The position numbers were made by a program, and so were the translations under genes. The notes under the pieces were generated by a model, which searched no databases, was not told the DNA's origin, and worked only from the letters and a program-made list of their open reading frames with translations. This document shows, in pieces, positions 52,101 through 61,700 of a stretch of DNA of 64,000 nucleotides. Origin of the DNA: Pristionchus mayeri (taxonomy: Eukaryota; Nematoda; Chromadorea; Rhabditida; Neodiplogasteridae); contig BTRK01000002.1 in the NCBI GenBank assembly GCA_036245805.1, positions 35,632,661-35,696,660 of the forward strand. Reading direction: 5' to 3'. Every line of letters starts with the position of its first letter. The first letter of the stretch is position 1.

Positions 52101-54723
52101 GGAAATATTGTGAACCTCCGAAATGCGACAAAACTTATGTTACAACCTAATATTAAAAAAACTTTCAGGATGCCCGAGCGTATGCAGGGATGCGCTCATC
52201 TCCGTCACTCAAAACTCGGCATTCTCGAAAGCGATGAGCAGTGATTTGAAAGACAACACGTGCACTACGAGAACATTCACTTGCAACGGGCCCAGTGCAT
52301 CCATTCTGGTGAGAAACATGTTTGATAGTCTGTTGTTGTTGTTGTTGTTGTTGCTGTTGTTATTATTTTTTTGCTGTTGTTGTTGCAACGGCCCCAGAGC
52401 ATCGATTCTGGTGACTCGAGTCGAGAAACGGCACTGTATTTCTAATACGTCCACTGTATTTCTGATACGTCCCCCACAAACGGGACAGAAACCGATTTGT
52501 ATCACCAAAAGGTATAGAGCCCGAGAAACGATACCATGATGTGTCCATTGCGCACAATCGCGACATCTCTAAACAATATTTCGAGATGTTATATGGAACG
52601 AAAGGACCGTTATTTCACTTTTTGAACTCTAGTGAATCTAGAGATTCACATTATTAATGTGTAGAACGTCGATAGCAATTCTCCTTTTTTTCATTTGTAT
52701 CATTTTTTTAATCATCTAAACGTGATCTCTTCCCACTCCGAAAGCTGAGAGAACACGCATGTCGAAGAAAGGAAAGTTAAATTATGCTTCCAGGTTAACG
52801 GACAGGACTTCAACGATGGACCTCCCGACGACGCGGTCAAACTGCCGGTGACGTGCAACAAGGCCGCCGTGCCGCCCCGATGGGAGTTCATGGGCGCGGA
52901 GGTGACGCAAGTGGAGTGCACCGCGGCCGCTGGTGAGTCAACATTGGGTTCGGTGCGCCGCAACGAGTAATAGGGGGTTGTTTTGTACAAAAATGGATTA
53001 TTGGACTGAAGTAATGATTGTCAAATCCTGCACAACGCATTGTCAGAGTCAGAGAGAGTCAGGCATTGCATTGCACAACTCTTGCAGTACGCCGCAACGA
53101 CTAATTGAAAAATTCTTGTGCAAAAAGAGAGGGTGGTCTGAATTTTGATGCTCCTGCAGAGTGCCCCTGGAAGTGCGCGGACGACCTGATCATGAAGGTG
53201 CAGGAGCAGCCGCCCATCTCCAAGCCCATGGACGGCGACGTGAAGAATCCGACGTGCACGACGAGGAAGTTCACTTGCATCGGCGATCAGGCCTCCATTA
53301 CCGTACATATCTTGTCCTTGCCGCTTAGGCTTAGGCTTAATTAACTATTGTCATCAGTAGCACGTATCATAGTGTGCACTTGACCGAATTTTCTGTGTAA
53401 ATAATTGGGATGAACCAATCTGAGCTATCGTCTGACTCTCATCAGTTTGCATGCTCTCTCGTCTCTCTAGCCGGCGAGAGAGCGTGTAAACTGAAGAGGG
53501 TCAGACCATTGTTCAACAATCTGCAGCTCAACGGCGTCGGCAACGGCGAGTGGAGCGACGAAGACGACGGCAATCTGGACGGCATGGCGATATTTGAAGT
53601 GATGTGCAACGCCGAGGCGATGCCGCCCAGATGGGAGTTCATGAATGCGCCAGTTACGAAGGTGGACTGCACCGCGGCACCTGCGGGTGAGCGAATTGCA
53701 TCTGTCATAGGGATGGCTTCGCAAGAAATATATTTGCTGTTGGAGGGATCGTCGCCCGAATTGGTGCACACACAAACACACACACGCATGCTGCAATCGT
53801 CTGACTCTCTCCAGTTTGCATGCTCTCTCGCCGGTCAGAGAGACGAGAGAGCGTGCAAACTGAAGAGAGCCAGATCATTGCTCCACTCATACGAACTCTT
53901 ACAGTGCGGACGCAGCGACTAATTGTAAAATAATTGATATCTTGCAGCACCGTGCGCGGATGATCTCATCATGAAAGTCATGGAAACCAATACTGCGGCT
54001 GCAATGTCGGTGGCGTTCGCTGGAGATACGAAAAATGCAGCTGGCGAGAGGGTCCTCACATGCTCAGGCAGAACCCCAAGCATCGTGGTGCGTATTAGTG
54101 ATTCCAAATCGACGCGCACTCTCCTCATTTCGTACGCTCTCTCACCGGTCAGACAGAGCGAGAGAGCGTGTGATAGATGAGAGCACGCGCCGATTTGGCA
54201 TCACTAGTGCATATCTTCCCTACCCCAATGAAGTTCGAGAAACGATGCCACGCTCTCTTCTTTTTATTCACTTTATTGGCTGATAGACTGGCGAAATAAT
54301 ACGTAGAATGAAGACAGGACGGTATCATTTGTAGATATGCCTTATACCTGGGTTGTGCAAAAATGTTATGGTCTCTTCATTCCGCATACTATTTCACACT
54401 GTCTGACCGGTGAGAGAGTATGCGGAATGAAGAGACCGTAAAAATTTTGCACAACCCTGCCTTATACGCATTGCAGAGCCCAATTCCTGCATTGCCTTCA
54501 CTCTCTGACCACTTGGGCACTTTCTGTTTACGACTAATTGCGAATTTTATGTTTACAATATATGGAACTGCAGATTAACACGAACATGGGCGAGTTTGCG
54601 GACGCTAACGACGGTGCTGTGGACGGCACGGCGACGTTCACGTTGACGTGCGACCCGATGGGACCCACCTGGGAATACATGGGAGCGCCGGTGACGAAAG
54701 TGGATTGCACGAATGCGAAGTGA
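49124..54723 (+). CDS. secreted protein with three C6 domains
   Basis: Seven exons: 49124-49229, 52169-52308, 52794-52932, 53160-53302, 53527-53686, 53948-54087, 54574-54723, all in phase, encoding about 325 residues (320 if the in-frame ATG at 49139 is used). Exon 1 is a signal peptide (LQLLTVCLVGVADA). The rest is three copies of the nematode C6 repeat, each built by two exons: the first with CP-x-x-C...TCTTRTFTCNG-type Cys, the second with CN...PRWEFMGAEVTQVEC. Domain 2 reads CPWKC...CTTRKFTC then CNAEAMPPRWEFMNAPVTKV; domain 3 ends CDPMGPTWEYMGAPVTKVDC. Domain 3 is the most diverged and lacks one of the paired Cys of domain 1. Intron 1 is 2.9 kb and full of foldback elements. AATAAA follows near 54,915. 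Extracellular; the function of C6 proteins is poorly known. Confidence 0.85.
49266..49349. mobile_element. hairpin element, GAGTTCGAGAAACG family
   Basis: AGAGTTCGAGAAACGACACC at the left and CGTTTCTCGAACTCT at the right, in C6-gene intron 1. The interior is diverged. Confidence 0.7.
49974..50044. mobile_element. 71-bp perfect hairpin, TGACTCTCTTCAG family
   Basis: TGACTCTCTTCAGTGTGCAC with GCTCTCTCGTC, then a short loop and the inverted return ending CTGAAGAGAGTCA. The stem is about 30 bp. Relatives at 53,431 and 53,800 in the same gene. Confidence 0.75.
50551..50674. mobile_element. MITE, GGGTTCTC family
   Basis: TA/GGGTTCTC at the left and CCAATAAGAGAACCC/TA at the right with inner ACATATGTTTCATGTGCAC mirrored; relative of the element at 17,638. 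Confidence 0.75.
50745..50852. mobile_element. 108-bp hairpin, GAGTTCGAGAAACG family, best-preserved copy
   Basis: GAGTTCGAGAAACGATACCA, CGCTCTCTTCATTCTACACA, then the near-perfect inverted return ending GTGGTATCGTTTCTCGATCT. The centre carries ACCGGTCGATCAGCGAGAGA. Confidence 0.8.
51480..52140 (+). pseudogene. unidentified decayed coding segment in C6-gene intron 1
   Basis: One reading frame runs ...ENFRKPNFLLSRYPDPNSGG, a TAG, then FTQSGQCADKVWARLGSVEI, up to a GTATGT donor near 51,691. After a TTTTAG acceptor (about 51,739) it continues VTVVAILDSEELVKLATNQR...GVYFERALTGYITML and stops at 51,901-51,903. A further frame at 51,908-52,150 has Cys and Pro (KYCEPPKCDK). The composition looks like real protein and the splice signals fit, but the stops suggest decay. 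I do not recognise the family. Confidence 0.35.
52331..52386. repeat. TTG-rich microsatellite
   Basis: Imperfect TTG/CTG triplet run with a TTATTATTTTTTT interruption, in the intron after C6 exon 2. Confidence 0.9.
53431..53505. mobile_element. 75-bp hairpin, TGACTCTCTTCAG family
   Basis: TCTGACTCTCATCAGTTTGC and its inverted return ending CTGAAGAGGGTCAGA, loop near CTAGCC; in a C6-gene intron. Confidence 0.75.
53800..53874. mobile_element. 75-bp hairpin, TGACTCTCTTCAG family
   Basis: TCTGACTCTCTCCAGTTTGC and its return ending CTGAAGAGAGCCAGA; the next intron of the same gene holds this third copy. Confidence 0.75.
54095..54206. mobile_element. 112-bp hairpin, GAGAGAGCGTG-type core
   Basis: AGTGATTCCAAATCGACGCG at the left and CGCGCCGATTTGGCATCACT at the right; the core is ACGCTCTCTCACCGGTC with its complement. 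Confidence 0.75.
54232..54336. mobile_element. diverged hairpin, GAGTTCGAGAAACG family
   Basis: AGTTCGAGAAACGATGCCAC at the left; the right end is degraded (GGTATCATTTGTAGAT). Confidence 0.6.
54350..54457. mobile_element. 108-bp hairpin
   Basis: GGGTTGTGCAAAAATGTTAT and GGTCTCTTCATTCCGCATA return as TATGCGGAATGAAGAGACC and GCACAACCCT; GCCTTATAC occurs on both outer sides, compatible with a target duplication. Confidence 0.7.
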
Positions 54724-54789
54724 TCCTTGTCAAACGTATTCCCTCCTTCCTATCTCTATCGCACTTCGTTTCTCTTTTTCTATATCACC

Positions 54790-54838
<49 letters not shown>

Positions 54839-55394
54839 GCATTATCATATCCACAGTGTCATATTTCTTAGTGTGCAAGTTAGTTCAAATTGTAAAAGAA
54901 TATTTTTACAATGTGAATAAACAGCTGCCATATTATTTATTGAGTGACGATGATGTTTTTCCTCAGTCGCGGGTAATCGAATGCAAGAGCACAATTTGGA
55001 GTCGTTATTTAAAAGAGCGTGAAAATGGAAACAATCAATGCTTGGAACATCAATCTCCGTCGGATTATAAATAGTTCTCATCGACCTATAGGCCATGAAA
55101 ACACGTATATGAATGTTTTCATGTCGAATGTTTTAGAAATTTTACACCGTGATCGCATAATTTGCTAATAAATCGGAAGGTATTTTATTTTCCATGCTCT
55201 GGTGCAATTGCTGCGCACAATAAGTGCGAATTACATCACAAAATAATTATTTTACTGAATGATGGGGTCATACGGATTATGCCCTAATAATTCTGCACTC
55301 CCTCGAATGGCCGAGTTGAGAGAGAAAAGTCATCGACTAGTTAACTAAGTGTACCGCCTTTAAAATCGACCTAGTGAAAAGATTTTAAATTCTG
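54724..55394. other. 3' UTR and spacer before the satellite
   Basis: Contains the C6-gene 3' UTR with a CT run and AATAAA. The rest is AT-rich DNA with no supported gene up to the first degenerate satellite units. Confidence 0.5.
54794..54835. repeat. (CT)n microsatellite in the C6 3' UTR
   Basis: About 20 CT units between the stop codon (54,723) and the AATAAA near 54,915. Confidence 0.97.
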
Positions 55395-55738
55395 AACAAT
55401 ATATTAATCAAGTTGTTCAGAATAATACCCGTTATTCCCTCTAAATACTTTCTCCCCTTCACTCCAGATAACGTAAAAACGATCTACCATTATCACTGAA
55501 TGCTCATATACCCGAGCTTATTCGACCACCAGCTAACCCGTCAAACGCTTCTGGTAACCCCAACGCTCACTCCCGCCTTTGGCGGGAGTTCGCCTTTGAA
55601 CTAAGTTCAGTCAGGGCTCGCCGCTACGCGGCGAGCCGGGACTAAGTTGTTCTGAAATTACACCACCAGTCATTCCTTCATGGCGTAATCTTTTCAGTCC
55701 GTTCATCCTCTCACCTCCGCTATCCCTCTCACTTGCCT
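55395..55738. repeat. degenerate edge of the 128-bp satellite
   Basis: AAGTTGTTCAGAATAATACC (about 55,409) and AAGTTGTTCTGAAATTAC (about 55,643) resemble the GTTGTTCGAAATGATACG block of the array, with further matches such as CAGTCCGTTCATCCTCTCAC. The units are shortened and diverged, as is usual at a satellite border. Confidence 0.75.
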
Positions 55739-58700
55739 TCGGGTTACTAAGTTGTTCGAAATGATACGCTACCCGTAATTCCCTTATAACGTTATTTCCC
55801 CAGTCCGTTCACCCTCTCACCTCCCCTCCCGTCTCTCATCACCTCCGCTATCCCTCTCACTTGCCTTCGGGTTACTAAGTTGTTCGAAATGATACGCTAC
55901 CCGTCATTCCCTTATAACGTTATTTTCCCAGTCCGTTCACCCTCTCACCTCCCCTCCCGTCTCTCATCACCTCAGCTATCCCTCTCACTTGCCTTCGGGT
56001 TACTAAGTTGTTCGAAATGATACGCTACCCGTCATTCCCTTATAACGTTATTTCCCCAGTCCGTTCACCCTCTCACCTCCCCTCCCGTCTCTCATCACCT
56101 CAGCTATCCCTCTCATTTGCTTTCGGGTTACTAAGTTCTTCGAAATGATACGCTACCCGTCATTCCCTTATAACGTTATTTCCCCCAGTCCGTTCACCCT
56201 CTCACCTCCCCTCCCGTCTCTCATCACCTCCGCTATCCCTCTCACTTGCCTTCGGGTTACTAAGTTGTTCGAAATGATACGCTACCCGTCATTCCCTTAT
56301 AACGTTATTTTCCCAGTCCGTTCACCCTCTCACCTCCCCTCCCGTCTCTCATCACCTCAGCTATCCCTCTCACTTGCCTTCGGGTTACTAAGTTGTTCGA
56401 AATGATACGCTACCCGTCATTCCCTTATAACGTTATTTCCCCAGTCCGTTCACCCTCTCACCTCCCCTCCCGTCTCTCATCACCTCAGCTATCCCTCTCA
56501 TTTGCCTTCGGGTTACTAAGTTCTTCGAAATGATACGCTACCCGTCATTCCCTTATAACGTTATTTCCCCCAGTCCGTTCACCCTCTCACCTCCCCTCCC
56601 GTCTCTCATCACCTCCGCTATCCCTCTCACTTGCCTTCGGGTTACTAAGTTGTTCGAAATGATACGCTACCCGTCATTCCCTTATAACGTTATTTTCCCA
56701 GTCCGTTCACCCTCTCACCTCCCCTCCCGTCTCTCATCACCTCAGCTATCCCTCTCACTTGTCTTCGAGTTACTAAGTTGTTCGAAATGATACGCTACCC
56801 GTCATTCCCTTATAACGTTATTTCCCCAGTCCGTTCACCCTCTCACCTCCCCTCCCGTCTCTCATCACCTCAGCTATCCCTCTCATTTGCCTTCGGGTTA
56901 CTAAGTTCTTCGAAATGATACGCTACCCGTCATTCCATCATTTGATTATCTCACCTCCTCTCTCCCACCTCCCCTCCTTCTCTCTCCTCTCCTCCCCTCT
57001 CTCCACCGCTATTCATCTCACCTCCGCTCTCCCTCTCATTTGCCTTCGGGTTACTAAGTTGTTCGAAATGATACGCTACCCGTCATTCCCTTATAACGTT
57101 ATTTCCCCCAGTCCGTTCACCCTCTCACCTCCCCTCCCTTCTCTCATCACCTCCGCTATCCCTCTCACTTGCCTTCGGGTTACTAAGTTGTTCGAAATGA
57201 TAAGCTACCCGTCATTCCCTTATAACGATATTTCCCCAGTCCGTTCACCCTCTCACCTCCCCTCCCGTCTCTCATCACCTCCGCAATCCCTCTCACTTGC
57301 CTTCGGGTTACTAAGTTGTTCGAAATGATACGCTACCCGTCATTCCCTTATAACGTTATTTCCCCCAGTCCGTTCACCCTCTCACCTCCCCTCCCTTCTC
57401 TCATCACCTCCGCTATCCCTCTCACTTGCCTTCGGGTTACTAAGTTGTTCGAAATGATAAGCTACCCGTCATTCCCTTATAACGATATTTCCCCAGTCCG
57501 TTCACCCTCTCACCTCCCCTCCCGTCTCTCATCACCTCCGCTATCCCTCTCACTTGCCTTCGGGTTACTAAGTTGTTCGAAATGATACGCTACCCGTCAT
57601 TCCCTTATAACGTTATTTCCCCAGTCCGTTCACCCTCTCACCTCCCCTCCCGTCTCTCATCACCTCCGCTATCCCTCTCACTTGCCTTCGGGGTACTAAG
57701 TTGTTCGAAATGATACGCTACCCGTCATTCCCTTATAACGTTATTTCCCCAGTCCGTTCACCTTTTCACCTCCCCTCCCGTCTCTCATCACCTCCGCTAT
57801 CCCTCTCACTTGCCTTCGGGGTACTAAGTTGTTCGAAATGATACGCTACCCGTCATTCCCTTATAACGTTATTTCCCCAGTCCGTTCATCCTTTCACCTC
57901 CCCTCCCGTCTCTCATCACCTCCGCTATCCCTCTCACTTGCCTTCGGGGTACTAAGTTGTTCGAAATGATACGCTACCCGTCATTCCCTTATAACGTTAT
58001 TTCCCCAGTCCGTTCACCCTCTCACCTCCCCTCCCGTCTCTCATCACCTCCGCTATCCCTCTCATTTGCCTTCGGAGTACTAAACTGTTCGAAATGATAC
58101 GCTACCCGTCATTCCCTTATAACGTTATTTCCCCAGTCCGTTCACCCTCTCACCTCCCCTCCCTTCTCTCATCACCTCCGCTATCCCTCTCACTTGCCTT
58201 CGGGTTACTAAGTTGTTCGAAATGATAAGCTACCCGTCATTCCCTTATAACGATATTTCCCCAGTCCGGTCACCCTCTCACCTCCCCTCCCGTCTCTGAT
58301 CACCTCCGCTATCCCTCTCACTTGCCTTCGGGTTACTAAGTTGTTCGAAATGATACGCTACCCGTCATTCCCTTATAACGTTATTTCCCCAGTCCGTTCA
58401 CCCTCTCACCTCCCCTCCCGTCTCTCATCACCTCCGCTATCCCTCTCACTTGCCTTCGGGTTACTAAGTTGTTCGAAATGATACGCTACCCGTCATTCCC
58501 TTATAACGTTATTTCCCCAGTCCGTTCACCCTTTCACCTCCCCTCCCGTCTCTCATCACCTCCGCTATCCCTCTCACTTGCCTTCGGGGTACTAAGTTGT
58601 TCGAAATGATACGCTACCCGTCATTCCCTTATAACGTTATTTCCCCAGTCCGTTCACCTTTTCACCTCCCCTCCCGTCTCTCATCACCTCCGCTATCCCT

Positions 58701-61700
58701 CTCACTTGCCTTCGGGGTACTAAGTTGTTCGAAATGATACGCTACCCGTCATTCCCTTATAACGTTATTTCCCCAGTCCGTTCACCCTCTCACCTCCCCT
58801 CCCGTCTCTCATCACCTCCGCTATCCCTCTCATTTGCCTTCGGAGTACTAAACTGTTCGAAATGATACGCTACCCGTCATTCCCTTATAACGTTATTTCC
58901 CCAGTCCGTTCACCCTCTCACCTCCCCTCCCGTCTCTCATCACCTCAGCTATCCCTCTCACTTGCCTTCGGGTTACTAAGTTGTTCGAAATGATACGCTA
59001 CCCGTAATTCCCTTATAACGTTATTTCCCCAGTCCGTTCACCCTCTCACCTCCCCTCCCGTCTCTCATCACCTCCGCTATCCCTCTCATTTGCCTTCGGA
59101 GTACTAAACTGTTCGAAATGATACGCTACCCGTCATTCCCTTATAACGTTATTTCCCCAGTCCGTTCACCCTCTCACCTCCCCTCCCTTCTCTCATCACC
59201 TCCGCTATCCCTCTCACTTGCCTTCGGGTTACTAAGTTGTTCGAAATGATAAGCTACCCGTCATTCCCTTATAACGATATTTCCCCAGTCCGGTCACCCT
59301 CTCACCTCCCCTCCCGTCTCTGATCACCTCCGCTATCCCTCTCACTTGCCTTCGGGTTACTAAGTTGTTCGAAATGATACGCTACCCGTCATTCCCTTAT
59401 AACGTTATTTCCCCAGTCCGTTCACCCTCTCACCTCCCCTCCCGTCTCTCATCACCTCCGCTATCCCTCTCACTTGCCTTCGGGTTACTAAGTTGTTCGA
59501 AATGATACGCTACCCGTAATTCCCTTATAACGTTATTTCCCCAGTCCGTTCACCTTTTCACCTCCCCTCCCGTCTCTCATCACCTCCGCTATCCCTCTCA
59601 CTTGCCTTCGGGGTACTAAGTTGTTCGAAATGATACGCTACCCGTCATTCCCTTATAACGTTATTTCCCCAGTCCGTTCATCCTTTCACCTCCCCTCCCG
59701 TCTCTCATCACCTCCGCTATCCCTCTCACTTGCCTTCGGGGTACTAAGTTGTTCGAAATGATACGCTACCCGTCATTCCCTTATAACGTTATTTCCCCAG
59801 TCCGTTCACCCTCTCACCTCCCCTCCCGTCTCTCATCACCTCCGCTATCCCTCTCATTTGCCTTCGGAGTACTAAACTGTTCGAAATGATACGCTACCCG
59901 TCATTCCCTTATAACGTTATTTCCCCAGTCCGTTCACCCTCTCACCTCCCCTCCCTTCTCTCATCACCTCCGCTATCCCTCTCACTTGCCTTCGGGTTAC
60001 TAAGTTGTTCGAAATGATAAGCTACCCGTCATTCCCTTATAACGATATTTCCCCAGTCCGGTCACCCTCTCACCTCCCCTCCCGTCTCTGATCACCTCCG
60101 CTATCCCTCTCACTTGCCTTCGGGTTACTAAGTTGTTCGAAATGATACGCTACCCGTCATTCCCTTATAACGTTATTTCCCCAGTCCGTTCACCCTCTCA
60201 CCTCCCCTCCCGTCTCTCATCACCTCCGCTATCCCTCTCACTTGCCTTCGGGTTACTAAGTTGTTCGAAATGATACGCTACCCGTCATTCCCTTATAACG
60301 TTATTTCCCCAGTCCGTTCACCCTTTCACCTCCCCTCCCGTCTCTCATCACCTCCGCTATCCCTCTCACTTGCCTTCGGGGTACTAAGTTGTTCGAAATG
60401 ATACGCTACCCGTCATTCCCTTATAACGTTATTTCCCCAGTCCGTTCACCTTTTCACCTCCCCTCCCGTCTCTCATCACCTCCGCTATCCCTCTCACTTG
60501 CCTTCGGGGTACTAAGTTGTTCGAAATGATACGCTACCCGTCATTCCCTTATAACGTTATTTCCCCAGTCCGTTCACCCTCTCACCTCCCCTCCCGTCTC
60601 TCATCACCTCCGCTATCCCTCTCATTTGCCTTCGGAGTACTAAACTGTTCGAAATGATACGCTACCCGTCATTCCCTTATAACGTTATTTCCCCAGTCCG
60701 TTCACCCTCTCACCTCCCCTCCCGTCTCTCATCACCTCAGCTATCCCTCTCACTTGCCTTCGGGTTACTAAGTTGTTCGAAATGATACGCTACCCGTAAT
60801 TCCCTTATAACGTTATTTCCCCAGTCCGTTCACCCTCTCACCTCCCCTCCCGTCTCTCATCACCTCCGCTATCCCTCTCATTTGCCTTCGGAGTACTAAA
60901 CTGTTCGAAATGATACGCTACCCGTCATTCCCTTATAACGTTATTTCCCCAGTCCGTTCACCCTCTCACCTCCCCTCCCTTCTCTCATCACCTCCGCTAT
61001 CCCTCTCACTTGCCTTCGGGTTACTAAGTTGTTCGAAATGATAAGCTACCCGTCATTCCCTTATAACGATATTTCCCCAGTCCGGTCACCCTCTCACCTC
61101 CCCTCCCGTCTCTGATCACCTCCGCTATCCCTCTCACTTGCCTTCGGGTTACTAAGTTGTTCGAAATGATACGCTACCCGTCATTCCCTTATAACGTTAT
61201 TTCCCCAGTCCGTTCACCCTCTCACCTCCCCTCCCGTCTCTCATCACCTCCGCTATCCCTCTCACTTGCCTTCGGGTTACTAAGTTGTTCGAAATGATAC
61301 GCTACCCGTCATTCCCTTATAACGTTATTTCCCCAGTCCGTTCACCCTTTCACCTCCCCTCCCGTCTCTCATCACCTCCGCTATCCCTCTCACTTGCCTT
61401 CGGGGTACTAAGTTGTTCGAAATGATACGCTACCCGTCATTCCCTTATAACGTTATTTCCCCAGTCCGTTCACCTTTTCACCTCCCCTCCCGTCTCTCAT
61501 CACCTCCGCTATCCCTCTCACTTGCCTTCGGGGTACTAAGTTGTTCGAAATGATACGCTACCCGTCATTCCCTTATAACGTTATTTCCCCAGTCCGTTCA
61601 CCCTCTCACCTCCCCTCCCGTCTCTCATCACCTCCGCTATCCCTCTCATTTGCCTTCGGAGTACTAAACTGTTCGAAATGATACGCTACCCGTCATTCCC

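Noticed and set aside
53442..53796. Minus-strand frames of 109-115 codons
   Set aside because: Antisense of a C6 exon and of an intronic hairpin; the sense strand has the correct Cys pattern and splice sites.
56145..57585. Several 86-137-codon plus-strand frames with repeated identical segments
   Set aside because: They are the 128-bp satellite read as codons; they repeat with the array and have no initiation or splice context.
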